Source: Yamagishiella unicocca
Taxonomy: Eukaryota > Chlorophyta > Chlorophyceae > Chlamydomonadales > Volvocaceae
Reading direction: 5' to 3'
Assembly (NCBI GenBank): GCA_003116995.1
Contig: BDSL01000068.1
Coordinates: 434,001-498,000, forward strand
DNA: 64,000 nt
The position numbers were made by a program, and so were the translations under genes. Each line of letters opens with the position of its first letter. Positions within the stretch are counted from its first letter, which is position 1. This document shows positions 1 to 14,211 of the stretch, one piece after another. The notes beneath the pieces are model-generated. The model made no database searches. It saw nothing but the letters and a program-made list of their open reading frames with translations, and was not told the DNA's origin.

Positions 1-361
1 GATACCCAGTTGGTGGTTGGGTACGGCATCGCCGCCGAATTAAAAATGTGTTCCGTGTCTCTGGCTAAACGCCAGTGAATACCCACGGGCCTTCGCTGCA
101 GCCGGATATTCCGTCCGTAAACAGGATTGCAGGCAGATTGGTTTCGGAGGTTCCTCACGCGGTGGGCTCTCTCGGCCCACAGGCGCACGGCAGCTACCCT
201 AACCGTCTTAGCGGCTATACACATTTCGGGGCTCTTCCCCAACTAACGCTGTCGCGTGCTCTCAAGCCTTTCTTGAGCCGTAATGTACTCGGACATTTGG
301 TAGACAATGGCTACGAACCACTACAGCCTTTTGGGTCCAGTTTCCTTGGATTCGGTCGTAC

Positions 362-3300
362 CCGTGCGATAAGAGAAAAGAACTTGTAGGCCATCTTCTG
401 GTAATCCGGCTGGGACCGAGAGTTGACCATACCGGTCCAGCCACCGAACGCGCTGAACGGCGCAAAGTTGACCCAGGCCGTCGTACCATCCGCCAGGCGC
501 ACCTAGCGGCCGGGAAGGACCCAGGGGGCGGTTCGTTAGGTCAGAAACGAAAAGGGCTCAGCCAAACGCACGTGGCGGTTGGCAACGGCGCGGCCCCTTC
601 GCGCGCTCCAGTCCGGAGGACGTCCGATCGAAACGCGGGCGGCTGGTTTTAGAGGTAACTCGCACACAGCGGCTCGGTCCTTACTAACACACGGCGATGC
701 CCTCAGGTATAGACAGCTGAGACGCCAGGACACCGCAACCGCAAACAAGCGTCCGATGACAATGTACGGCACTGTGGCGTGGGGTAGGGTGTGAATTGTG
801 TTTTGCAACATCTAGGCTTTGGAGCCTCAGGGCAATGGGCTGGGGATGAGTGAGAAGAAACCCGTAGGGTAGACACTGGAAAGTAACCGAATATGAAACG
901 TTTGGTAAACCCGTTGGAGTACTGCATGCTGGAAAGGTTGGTTTAGGATTCCCCATCCGGTTTTGGGGGTGGCGTTCGATACGAGCTGTACTTACCGCGT
1001 CAGCGAAGGGGCACATGTCGGGGCCGGTGCAGGTGACCAACTGGCCGGAGGTTCGGTTGAGCACTTTCGTCGCCCCAGGCAGGCGGCTGACCCCCAGGGA
1101 GCTGGTGGTGCGGTTGATCGACGGGCGGGCCAAGGCATTGGCCTTAAACTCGTCTCCTGCGAGGAGTGTTCATTTCTCACGACGGAGGACGACTAAAAGG
1201 ACGCCCTTTCATCATTTCCTCATTTTATTTGAAAGCAAAATACCCTATTTTTTATTAGGATTGTATTCTTGCAAGACCCATCGAAAGCGGCAAGGGAACT
1301 ACTGCATGATGTGGTATGGGAGCCTGCATTGGGACGGCCGTTAGCGGGGCCTAAACCGCGTCTCAGGGAGCTTCAAGAGCCCCTCATGCGGGCGGGCAGC
1401 CGCAATTTGCAATGAAGGTGCAAGTTAAGGGAAGCGTTTGTGCCGCGCAGAAACGTGTAGCACAACGCGCTGGGAGCGCCAGCCACCCGATGTGGGCGGA
1501 TCCCCAAGACAGACCCCAGCCTCACCGAAGTTGATGGTCATCAGGCAGCTGCCATTCGCGAAGAATTCGTTCGACGTGTTGCAGCCTTTTGACTTGGGCT
1601 GCACCCTGTCGGAAGATGCGCAGTCAGGCAAGGCAATCCAATCAGACGCGGAATAATATACAGCAGCCAGTGTCGGCAGGGCAAGGCCGCAAGCACACCA
1701 CAAGCACGCACTCCGGAAAGTGGCCCTGTGCGCGACCGCCCGCCTGCTGCCGGCTAGGCTAGGCTAGTACCCGTAGGCTTACTCGAAGAGCTTCATGTAG
1801 TGTTGCACTGCCCGGAGCATCGCCGAGTCGTTGACGAGCGGTTTCATTGTGTCGGGATCGATGTAAAGGCCCTGTCCAGACGGCGGCGTTTGAGTCAGTG
1901 GGAAGCAGCATTGATGAACAAGAACCTTGCGCGCCATTCGCGCATGCGGCGGGCACCGCGCGCGCTTTGCTTCAGTTCAGGACAGTACACCATACGGTCC
2001 AACAAGCAACTGAAGGTAATGGTTAGCGGGGCCCGGGGCCCGTGTGTTGCCTCCTCGTGGCGGAGGTATTCTGACGTGTTCCATGTGGGATCCGCCGCGA
2101 TCTTCGGCCCCACCTGCTCAGTCCCCTTGTACTGCACGTAAGGCGCCAAGATGGCGGTGAGGATGTATGCAGAATTGCAGACTCCAGGTGCGTTGTTGAA
2201 GCAAACTCCCCACAAGTCGCCAACACCGTCGCCGTCCGTGTCGGTGTTGTTCATGTTGTACGCGATCGCTACAAACTCCTCCCAAGTAGCCGGGACCGCC
2301 AGATTGTACTTTGCAAACAGGTCGCGCCTGCTCGGCGACGCAGACACACACCGCCAAAGGCAGCGTTTGCCAGGTGCTGCAGGCTGGAGCAAAGCGTTTC
2401 TAGATTGCGTGCACACAGCGAACACGCCAGTCATGCAGCTTCGCACAAAAGCAGGTATGATACCTTACTTTGCAGCTACAGCTGCCCGACAAACACAAGG
2501 GCAAACACGCACCCCCGCACGGTGCAGCAATGCAGCAGCAGGCGGCAGGCGCCGGCAGCGCACCCCAGCTTCCACAACGACCCGCGCGCCCCCGGGGTGA
2601 CCCAGAACTGACGCACAACCGTTTGTACGACGTGCCGTACCTGTAGTACATGAGCAGCAAGTCCCCGTCCAGCGGCACTCCGATGATGCGTTTGCCGTAG
2701 ACGGCCGACACCTCCCGGAAGAAAAACGACACGTCCATCCAGTCCAGCTGCATGTCCTCGTAGATGAAGTTCGTCAGGTTCCCCAGTGCGTTCACGGAGG
2801 CCAGGTCGCCTGTCGTACGGTGTCGTACGGTGTCGCATCGACAGGGAAATCGCATCGACAGGGAAGTGGGAGGTGGGGTCAGGGCAGGGTAAGACGCGGG
2901 GAGGGGAGTCGCAAAAAAGAGGGAGGAGCGCGCGGCGAGGGGAGGGGAGGGATAGGGTTGCGGGGTTTGCGGGTCACCGGCGTATCGTCCACATGATGCG
3001 GTTCCGCTGAAGGACGGTGATCCGGGCGGCAGAGTGAAGCCTGCAATGTCGCGTGCGACTTGCAGAACGAGTGAGAGGGCGACGTACAGGACGAGACGCA
3101 GCTTGTGCGTTTCTCTCCCCGCCCTGTCGCTCAGTTGCAGCTGCCGGCCGGCGTGGCAATGCGGCACCCATCGTAACACGTGCGTTCGCTAAAGCACGAC
3201 AGCGATCCGCGTGTCACTGCACTCAAGCCCATTCGACCCAGCCCGCCCAAGCGCCGATGCACGAGTAACGTCCCAGCACCTCGCACATACCGGTGATGGA

Positions 3301-4575
3301 CGGATCCAGGATCCAGCCGTCGCTGAAGCCCTGCACAAGGCGAAGGTGGCGCAGCATGGCGTCAAAGCCAGCAGGATGGACCCACAGACACGACAGCCCG
3401 AGTACGACAGCCCGAGTACGACAGCGTCAGGAGCCCGTCTGCCCAGGATTGGTTAGGGCAGTGTCCAGCCCGCCGGCAGCGGTTGCATGCTGGTCGCTCC
3501 GCCGCCGACGCCGCCGCCGCACCTGCAGTTGCTGCTTTGCGTCCGCCAGCACCTCCAGGCTCAGCTGTGGCACATCCACTGCGTGCAGCTCCACCTGCAG
3601 CGGAGTGCAGGCCGGGCAACCAGATGCGCAACCAGATGAGCAACCAGATGAGCAACCAGATGAGCAACTATATCAGCAACTATATCAGCAACCACCGCAA
3701 CCACACGCACGCACGCAGACAAGGCACGGGGTCGCCATACTGGTGGTCACGAACCGCCCTCCCCAGACTTCGGGTGCACGGCGGTACGGCTGGCCGGGGG
3801 GGGGAGATGGGCGCATACGGTGCCAGCAGTACGGCAGGATGATGCCACGGCATTAGCCGCCTCTGGGGAGGTGCTATCCTCGTCTTCCTAGGACAGCACG
3901 CCACACCACAATCGATAGCGGGAAGCACTTCCGCGGGAGGCGTTAAAGGTTGCAGGAGACCGGCGTAGTCGAGCGCGTCAACACTTACCGAGATGTTGTA
4001 TTGCTCCGTATACATTGCGGCGTAGTTGTGAAGCGATGCCAGAAAGGATGTGTTTGGGACCGTAATGCGGAGGGGCTGTTCGGGCGGGGGAGTGCGGACA
4101 AAAAGGGGGGCATTGCGGCACGTGTGTGAGGTGGCTCCGTGCAACCGACACGCCCTTTAGGTGCGCGCGTCTTCGACATCGCACTGACCCGAATTTTCTC
4201 CATCTCAAGGCAACTGTCCACATACTCCTGTACCACGAGGCCGATGCTGCTCGCGATGTCATTCCCACTTGCGTCCGCGACGGCAGGAGTTTGGCAAACG
4301 GCAGGCCTGTCATCAATATATTATCATTGGGGCGACAGCCATTAGTTACGGGATGGCTTAAATGACTTATTTCAAAGCCACTGGGACGAAAGGCAACGCA
4401 AGTGAGCAGTTACCGCCAAACGTGAAACTGTGGAATGTAAGAGATGAGCATCCGCTTACGTGGTTATATTGCTGGCAAGCCCAAGCATACATGTCCTGAG
4501 GCTTGTGACGTTTACCGCTTGTGCCACACCCGTGCAGCTTAGTACCAACGTCACGAAAATGAGCAAGGTCCACAT
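362..4575 (-). CDS. Solute-binding-protein-like receptor, 5' part (probably a receptor cyclase)
   Basis: Eleven exons join in phase (429 codons): 4575-4460, 4306-4189, 4075-3989, 3594-3523, 3330-3291, 2809-2641, 2327-2114, 1871-1783, 1605-1526, 1156-996 and 502-362. The start was chosen because ATG at 4575 opens a signal peptide (MWTLLIFVTLVLSCTGVAQA). The next part is Cys-containing, then comes a domain resembling bacterial extracellular solute-binding proteins: PLRITVPNTSFLASLHNYAA, FSDGWILDPSITG, IIGVPLDGDLLLMYYRRDLF, FAKYNLAVPATWEEF, VNFAPFSAFGGWTGMVN. A DTDGDGVGD acidic loop lies in exon 7. The ectodomain is homologous to that of the plus-strand cyclase near 35-37 kb, exon 9 (CLMTINF) matching CMVTFEW there. 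The membrane span and any catalytic domain would lie beyond the left edge, so the cyclase identity is inferred from family architecture. I could not place an exon in 1-361. Confidence 0.75.
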
Positions 4576-4884
4576 CACAGGTCACGTTAAGAAGCACGTC
4601 ACTTCCCGCACGTAATATTTGCATTGGCAAGACGGACTGTCATTTATCGACGCCGACGGAGCTCAAAAACTTTGCAATAATAATGTTAGCGCGATAATTC
4701 TTCAACGATTGTATGTATATTTCAAGCGCCAGCAGTAGCTAGTGAACTAGGCAGCCTCGGAAGTCTACTCAACACCATACAGTTTGCGATGCACAGAGAT
4801 CGCTTCCAAAACTCTAAAGGTTATAAGTACTCGACTATCGTTAAGCAGACCATTGTAGCGAGATTTGCCCCATCCGAGACCGTA

Positions 4885-5345
4885 TGAAACTACCGCCGAT
4901 GCCGACTTTAGACTATGGTACACGGGTCGGACGAACAGCACAGACGGACCGGCTGCCCACTTGGCCGAATGCAGAACGGACACCCCTAAAAGGCAAAAAT
5001 ACAAGCGAGCGTCGGAAAGCTGCGCGGAGGATGCTCGTCATGACATTCCCTGCTAAAAAAAGCCGAGATCGTATGTGGAGAGGGCCGGGACCGTGTAATA
5101 CGAGCACCCCCCGTATATTCTACCGCCGATGCCGAAAAGTAGTGGCTGGAGAAACAGCCCAGACGGGCCGCATTTCCGCATGGCCGGCAGCGCAATAAAA
5201 GTCCCCAGTACACGAAATAAACAGCGGGGCCTGGGAAGCTGCGCGCAAAAAGATCGCAAAATGACCGGGAAACAGTAGCCGCGAACGGACAGGATTGCCG
5301 CCTGGCAGATGCAAAACAATGGATACCCCTAACAGGCGTTTTTTT
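4885..5345. repeat. Degenerate direct repeat, two units of about 230 bases
   Basis: The unit from about 4885 and that from about 5117 share, in order, ACCGCCGATGCCGA, a CAGACGG-CCG block, a run around GGAAGCTGCGCG, and (ATA/ACA)CCCCTAA-AGGC. Identity is patchy, so this is an old duplication. Nothing links it to a known element. Confidence 0.4.
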
Positions 5346-6299
5346 GAGCAGTGGCCCGGACGAGCGCAACTCACAGTGCCCTACACGGCAACACAAGAGG
5401 AATAGCAGCATGTCCATGGTACCACATTGGGTTGGCTACAAAAGTATGGTAGCAGACGGGGGCCGATGAAAGAGAGCGCCAGCTGAGAAAACCGCGTGAA
5501 TGCGCTACGCTGGTACGCCGCGCGCCTCACGATACAGGCTGGGGACCGGTATCTAAGGTACCTTACATACCTCGCAACGCAACAAATCCAATGCTTACGT
5601 GAACTCAAGCCCGATTTACCCAGGACAAGAAGGGGGGCCATGTCCTGGACTCAGCAGAGGCAAGCCGGGCCAAACCCAAGGGGGAAGACCCAGACATCAC
5701 CGCACCATACGAGATGACAGCGCTAGCAGCCAGCAGACGCCCCGAAAGCCACCCAAAACACTTGACACCTCACCTCGCCCGCCCAACACAGTGGACCCTG
5801 ACAAGAAAGACAACCCAAGCACCCCTGGGCACGCCAAGGCCCACCACTGGAAAAGACGAGCCAGTGCTAGAGGCCCCAGGACCAGATGACAAGTTCGAGC
5901 CTGACATATGCAAAACATAGCGCTCCCCAGAAGGATGGCAACCCAGCTACAGTACCCCTGGGTACACCGAGGCCAGACAAGTCAAGGACAGCACGTGATT
6001 CCATCCTCCACACGACCTTCCATCCACGCATACTAAACCGAAAATAACATACACGATCATCTGCTTCACGAAGAAGACGGTTCCCGTCTTTATGTATGGG
6101 TTACGAAGCTCAAGTATACGAGAGTCCCAGTGCACTCATTACGACGTACAGATGAAGTCGGCAGCATCGCGGCTAGGTTCTCCTCAAGATTTTTAGGCTA
6201 GCATACCAGCCACATGCGCGTTATTGGTGCGTTTGGGAGGCAGCGGCGATGTCATTTATATCGTCGTTCCTTGCGCGTTGCGTCTGTGAGGTAGTTTTG

Positions 6300-6880
6300 G
6301 CCTGCGGCTACCAGTATCATTTCAGCCATAGCACCTGCGGCCACCAGTACTGTTTCATAAGCGATATCGTCTGATGCGACCTGTGTTGCAGATACAAACG
6401 AGGTGTTCCCCTCCTATACTGGGTTCGCGCAGGCTTGCGGACACTGTACGTTCCCTGAAATTTCCCCACACTTCCTGTGTCATAATAATAATAATTTTCA
6501 GCATTTTTTACAAGGTCCCCCAGTCGCCCTGCTCCTGCGGCTTTCCTCGCTTCCAAAGCCGTCCGTAGCCGTCTCGCTCCTGCGGCTTGGCTCGCTGCAA
6601 AACCCCCCGCCCAAAACCTGCAAAGAAAGGTCTGATAGGCCAGCACGAGAGGGACAGGGTAAGGGAGGCACCGGCGATGTCGCCCTTCCTTGCGCGTTGC
6701 GGCCGCTTGCCGCCACCAGTATGGTTTCAGCCGTAGCGCCTGCGGCCACCAGAATAAGCTATTTCGTCTGCTGCGACCTGTATTACGAATACAAACGAGA
6801 TGTTTCCCTCCTATACTGGGTTCGCCCAGGCTTGCGGACACTGTACGGTCCCTGCAGGTCCCTGTAACTTCCCCAGACAG
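6300..6880. repeat. Direct repeat pair of about 170 bases, upstream of the transposase relic
   Basis: Bases 6300-6475 and 6705-6880 are colinear copies. Both contain a GCGGCCACCAG block, a CTG-TGCGACCTGT block, ACAAACGAG, CTCCTATACTGGGTTCGC, then CAGGCTTGCGGACACTGTAC and a short C-rich end. A related TTCGCCC-GGCTTG motif recurs at about 9575 and 9683, on the other side of the transposase relic and in the same orientation. These may be terminal or subterminal repeats of the mobile element. Confidence 0.6.
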
Positions 6881-6881
6881 C

Positions 6882-6954
6882 CAATAATCACATTAGTTAT
6901 GTTATTACTATGATTCCTGACAATAATCACATTAGTTATGTTATTACTATGATT
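6882..6954. repeat. Tandem duplication of a 34-base AT-rich unit
   Basis: Bases 6882-6915 are repeated exactly at 6921-6954, separated by CCTGA (period 39). The unit begins CAATAATCACATTAG and ends ATTACTATGATT. It directly follows the second copy of the 170-base direct repeat. Confidence 0.85.
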
Positions 6955-7355
6955 AACACAGTGTACAGTGATAAGACTATAGCCCAGGACGGGGCCCATG
7001 CCGGAACCTAACCGCAAGATGAGCTAGAAGACGCTTCAGAAGACACCAAGAATATGACAGGCTGAAGTCCCCTTTGCTGGTAGTTTATCCTCAAACGATG
7101 TTTTTTTCGCGAATGCGTAGTGCTCTGGGCCGCGGGGGGAGGTTGCGTCCCCAGCCTGACGGTCCGGACTTCTTTCCGGCAGTGGGCTGGGTTATCCTTG
7201 TTTGTCGGTGACCCCTCCCTCTGAGGCGTGGCAGAGTTTCCTGTATTTAAGTAGCCCTATCACACTCTCAAACGGGGCCGCGGGATGATTACCCTACATC
7301 CATGACACGCAATTGGTGATGGCTAGGGAACCATCCTTTTGCCCGCTGTCTGTAG

Positions 7356-8989
7356 GTGACCTCGCATACGCTGCAGCCCGTACTGACTGAGTTGCTGCGC
7401 GAGGGCGGCTTTGGCAACCTGCTTGTGGGCAGCTGTGGCACATTCCAATGCAGCCGCAGCTGGATCCGGAAGGTGTGCAGGAAGCTAAACCTATCAAACC
7501 GTGCAGCGGCGTCAGCTGCACAGAAGCTGCCGGAGAACTGGGAGGAGGTCCTAAAACTCTTTATGCTTCAGATTGCCTACCTGGTGGGGGAGGACAACAT
7601 CCCGCCCGGGCTGGTGATTAACGGCGATCAGACTGGCTGCAACCTCGTGCCAGCTTGCAACCGCACCTATGCGCGCATGGGCTCCAAGCAAGTTCGGCAG
7701 CTTGGTCTGGCCTGCTCAGCGGACGGGGATACCTTGCCTCTGATGCTGATTTTCCAGGGCAAGACCACGCGCTGCCTTCCACCTGCAGACACACGAGCCG
7801 CCTTGGAGCAGGACGGCACTCACTTCACGTCCACGGATAACCACTGGGCAAGCCGGGAGACCATGTATCCATGGCTGGACAAGGTGCCTTCGCCCTTCGT
7901 CCTCAAGAAGAAGCTGGACGCTAATTTGGCGCCGGATTAACCCTAGATCCTGCTGATTGACTGCTGGAAGGTTCATCTCACGGCCGAGCTCCAGGCTTAT
8001 GTGAAGCTGCGCTGCCCAGGAGTCTTCATCAAATTCGTGCCGGTTAACTAGGCGTAGGTAGCCCTGCGACATGGGCGTCCAGAAACCGTTCAACGGCGCG
8101 CTACGGCTTGTGGCCACGATGAAGGTCCAGGGCATGCTGCCTGATCAGTTCAACAAGGGCATTGCGCCAAAGGACGCCGTCATCAATCTGCGAATGTCAG
8201 CCTTAAAACCGCTGGTGCCGGTGTTTATGGCTGCTGCGCTAGCGCACTTGCGCAATAGCCGCGACAATATCACTAACGCATGAGCGGCATCGACCCTGCT
8301 GAAGGCCTTTGAGAAGGAGGCCCATGACGAGGCAATCAAGCGAAAGCTTGCCAATACCCTGTACCCTGAGCCTATTGTCGCCGTTGCTCCGGTTACCGGC
8401 ACCACTGTCCCTATTGACAACATAGCAGCGACCGGCCAGGAGAGAATGGATGATGAGGAAACAACAGATATCCGTGCAGTGGATGGACGACGAGGTCGAC
8501 AACACTTTGGCAACTTCGCTGGTGTTCTCTCAGGGCCTACAGGAGGATTTACAGGAGGATTTCGAGGAACTGCCTCCCGAGGAGTTGGATTGGCTGCGCG
8601 CGGAGGCAGCGCGTGCAGCAGTACCCCAGCAGCAGGAAGTGGGCAATGACGGGGATGATGAGGGAGAAAGGGATGGAGGGAGCGGGCGACGCGGTGAGGG
8701 CGAGGACGCAGCCGTCCCAACACAGGCTGTCGCTGGCGGGAGGCAAGGGAGAGGGAGGGGGCGTGGCCGGGGTCGCACTGCGGCCGAAGGGGAGCCGGCT
8801 GTGCCAGCAGCACCGGGGAGGGGAAGGGGACGCGGCAGGGGAAGGGGCCGCACGGCAAACAACCCTGGCAGTGCGGAAGGTGCTCTGGGGAGTGGGGCAG
8901 GAGGGGGCACGAAGCGACAGCTGGCAGAGGAGGTGGAATTCGTGCAGAGGTGCCTGAGGAGCCTGAGGAGCCTGCCCGGAAAGCGATGA
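7356..8989 (+). pseudogene. Decayed pogo/Tc1-like DDE-superfamily transposase
   Basis: The first open piece (to 7940) carries the first catalytic Asp in the pogo-like context GLVINGDQTGCNLVP, then LPLMLIFQGKT. In the same frame the second Asp motif ILLIDCWKVH (about 7949-7980) follows two stops (7938, 7944). After two more stops and a frame change, the third acidic motif CDMGVQKPFNGALR appears (about 8066). A further frame change after about 8440 leads to an Arg/Gly-rich tail with GRGRGRGR runs resembling AT-hooks. No N-terminal CENP-B-type DNA-binding domain was found, so the copy is 5'-truncated as well as interrupted. It is inactive as it stands. A host-derived gene with introns is unlikely because the stops sit inside conserved blocks. 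Confidence 0.8.
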
Positions 8990-8999
8990 GGAAGTGCCC

Positions 9000-11389
9000 T
9001 CAGGAGGGAAAGAGGTGGACGCAGTTGCGGTAGTTGGGGAGGAGTCCAACGGGGAGGATGTGGTCGCCCTGACCCAGCGGCGGCGGCAGGGCTGCCGCGG
9101 AGGCAAAGCGCGAGTGATGCTGAACCTGTAGCTGGGTGTCCAAAGTGCCCGACAACCTAACATGTGCCAGTGCTGCCAGATTTCCCTTCTAGCGTAATTC
9201 TTCTTGGTTTGCAAGGGTTTGCAGGACACTGACTGTCGTGATTCTGGGCTTGGCTTGTTTTCGTAGCTGTTGCCAGCAATCCCTATTTGGTGTACCGGTG
9301 TATAGCTGATGGATGCTGATGGCGCCATTGGCAACGCACTGAATACAAGACCGTCACCAATTGGCGTGCCTGCTGAAGCAGGGCGTTCTGCGCATCGTCA
9401 ACAACTTTAATAATTACGGTGTAAATTCCGACGCTAAAAAATGTCATCACTAACGCCACTGTCGCCAAATACTCCGTGTCAATACGGCAGATTAAATTAC
9501 ATTACTGTACGTGTCGTACTGGCTCTCGCCAGTAACATTTGGCTGAATACGTCGGTATCTGGGTATCTTGCCCTGGTTTCGCCCGGGCTTGCGGGTATTG
9601 TAACTCTTATTATCATCTATGCACCTGTGAACAAAACCTCAGGAGCGAAGACAGGTAGGCTCAGTACCAATATTATTGTCGTGGGTTCGCCCCGGCTTGA
9701 GAACATTGTAACCTTATATCCTGGTACTATTTGCTATGCCTCAGCTGCAGTACTATTTGGTTCGCCTCAACATTGTTTCGTACGGGCTGCCATTTTACCT
9801 ATGGAAGTTGGGCCATCATTGCATGTTCTACCGACAGTTTCGGACAGGTCAGGGCGTCGTCTAATGAGATGCGAACGTCGCTCTTCCCGTTTCCCTACAT
9901 TGTGCTCTGGTACCACGCGCGGTGGTTAGCCGTGTGTCACGATCGAGTGGGTTTCCCCACTCTTTCCAGCGTTTCTAAGTGTCAGGCGTATTGCCCGACG
10001 GCTCTACCTTCGGGTCTGGTGTTCGCTGTAGCACTGAGTACTAGCTTTTAACTAAAAGCATGATTCACGGCGTCAGCAGTTCGTCGGCGTGTGTGTAATG
10101 GCAATGGGCAAAACCCAGGTTCGAGCAACGCTTGACTTACATCCCTTGTTCAGGGTCAGATGGTGTGTGTTGGTGCGGCGCCCAGTACTGAGGAGTCTGC
10201 TATGGTCCCGGCTGGCCGGTGCTCCTGCGGGAGCTCCTGTTTTCTCCTCCTTCTTTCGCGCTAGGTGCCGGCCCTTTCTGGGTGGGGATCTTCTTGTGTC
10301 TCAGGTGGGCATTTTGCTTGGCTTGCTTGTTTAGGCGCTCCGCTGGCTTCCCTGCCTGAGGCGCTGCTTGGCTGAAATTTGGTGTATTACTGTGGGGGCC
10401 GTTTGGGCCATTCGGCCCATTCCACCTGGGCCGTTGGTGTCTCTTTTTGTTCTCTGGGCCCTTGTTCGCGGTTTCTGGTGGTTTGCCTTACCTCAGTCGG
10501 GCGCTTTTTTTTCTTTTCCCGAGTCTGACTGTTTCAAGTTTGCGGCGATGATCCCAATGGCTCTGCCTTCCGATCGAGGGCCCTGTCACGACACAGAACG
10601 TAACATGCACATCAAGTGCCGGTTCCGGTACCGCACCGCCTTTTCGAAATCGTTGCAGTAGCTGCTTCCCACTGCTGAGCGGGTCCTGATGTTTCGCACA
10701 CGCTGTGTCGATCACCTGTTGTGTCGTGACAGCCCGCTGCAATAGTTAATACTATACGTGTTAAAGGCAGGGCAGGGCAGGAAACACGCCCGAGTAGCCA
10801 CGCACGAGCACACACAGCGCCGGTTACGTTTCGATTCCTTGTAGCTTTCCGTTACTTTCCTGGATAACGCAGCGCCTGTCGCGTTGCTGGACTAATGAAT
10901 GCCGGTTCCCTGACCTGTTGTTCTCGGAGAATACAAAACGCGTAACCTTACGGGGAGCGCACCGGGCAGGGCCGCGCAGAGCCTCCGGAGCACCCTAGAC
11001 AACCCCGCGGTACTTAGAATGTTCCTTGCGAATGGACGGTCCGAAACAGACCAGGACGCTGCATCACGGCACACGCAACTCCCGCCCCTTGCCCTGCAGT
11101 TGCCGTGTCACACACGGCCACCTGAATGCACCGCCGTCTCCACCTTTCTGTCTTAGTAGTAGTTGTTACCAGTCGGCCCCAGACCATGAAGTAGAGCCAT
11201 CGGGCGCATCGCCTTCCTTGCACGCCAACTCCGGTCGCCTTCCTTTCGCCAATCCTCCACAATCGAATCAGAACCACCACAATATACAATCTCTCCATCC
11301 GATGCGCCACAGACCACCGCAGTCCACCGGAATTGAACCCGCGACTCCACTTGTTCACGGATCCACTCCCACAGCCCTCTGCTAGGCCT
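9000..11389. other. Spacer without a supported gene
   Basis: No exon with splice or family support was found on either strand. The long open frames at 9441-9929 and 11026-11460 have no recognisable protein motifs and look fortuitous. The right end is the 3' side of the tRNA methyltransferase gene. I did not find the algal TGTAA poly(A) signal on the minus strand here. Confidence 0.45.
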
Positions 11390-13718
<2,329 letters not shown>

Positions 13719-14211
13719 CGGGAAGCAACGCCCTGGCGGCGGTGCTGCTACCGGTTTGTTATTGTAGGGTGCCGGATGCCTAGATCTGGGCTCCTAACGC
13801 GCCTTATTGGCTTTTGCGAGAAAGTCTGCGCGAATTAATTTTAGCTAGTCCGGCTGGGTCACAACGTAGAAGAACGCACACGAAAAAGACAGTTCGTCTC
13901 TGATAAAGTAATAACGAATACTTTACGAGCTAATGGCAATGTACACAATTGTCTTGTGTCATGGCACCAGACAAAGGCGTACGACAAGCAAGCAAACGTT
14001 TGTAGGTTGGTCGGCCATCTTGGCCCCAAGGGCCACCTAGACACCTAAGGTGCTTATTGCCACTGTGATAGTGGGTGCCTACTATCGGGTTTTGGTTGGC
14101 TCCCTTGGCTGGCCTAGTATCGACCGCTCAGGCTCTGTTCAGTCGTTTCCGCTAGCCACACAGATACAAGGTTACGCTTACTTTATACAAGCACGATCAC
14201 ATCCAATTACA
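13719..14211. promoter_or_regulatory. Shared upstream region of the divergent TRM8 and RPI genes
   Basis: The two start codons face away from each other across 493 bases, so both promoters must lie here or overlap the 5' exons. I see no convincing TATA box or other named element. The region is AT-richer than the flanking exons. Confidence 0.5.

Larger units (their letters stand above)
4576..7100. other. Repeat-rich spacer without a supported gene
   Basis: This AT-richer stretch holds no exon I can support. It contains degenerate direct repeats: one around 4885-5010 and 5115-5340 (shared ACCGCCGATGCCGA, then CAGACGG-CCG, then ATACCCCTAA-AGGC), and a better conserved pair at 6300-6475 and 6705-6880. 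Open frames here have no splice or family support. Confidence 0.5.
6300..9720 (+). mobile_element. Probable degraded pogo-like DNA transposon, limits uncertain
   Basis: The transposase relic at 7356-8989 lies between sequences sharing a TTCGCCC-GGCTTG-(A/G)-(A/C)ATTGTA-type motif (6420, 6820, 9575, 9683). I could not identify terminal inverted repeats or a TA target duplication, so the limits are approximate and the flanking repeats may be unrelated. Confidence 0.35.

Noticed and set aside
1..361. Further exon of the left receptor gene, or a retroelement piece
   Set aside because: No acceptor in the right phase with family resemblance could be found; left unassigned.
9441..9929. Plus-strand 162-codon open frame with hydrophobic stretches
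   Set aside because: No conserved motif, lies in the transposon flank and contains its repeat motifs.
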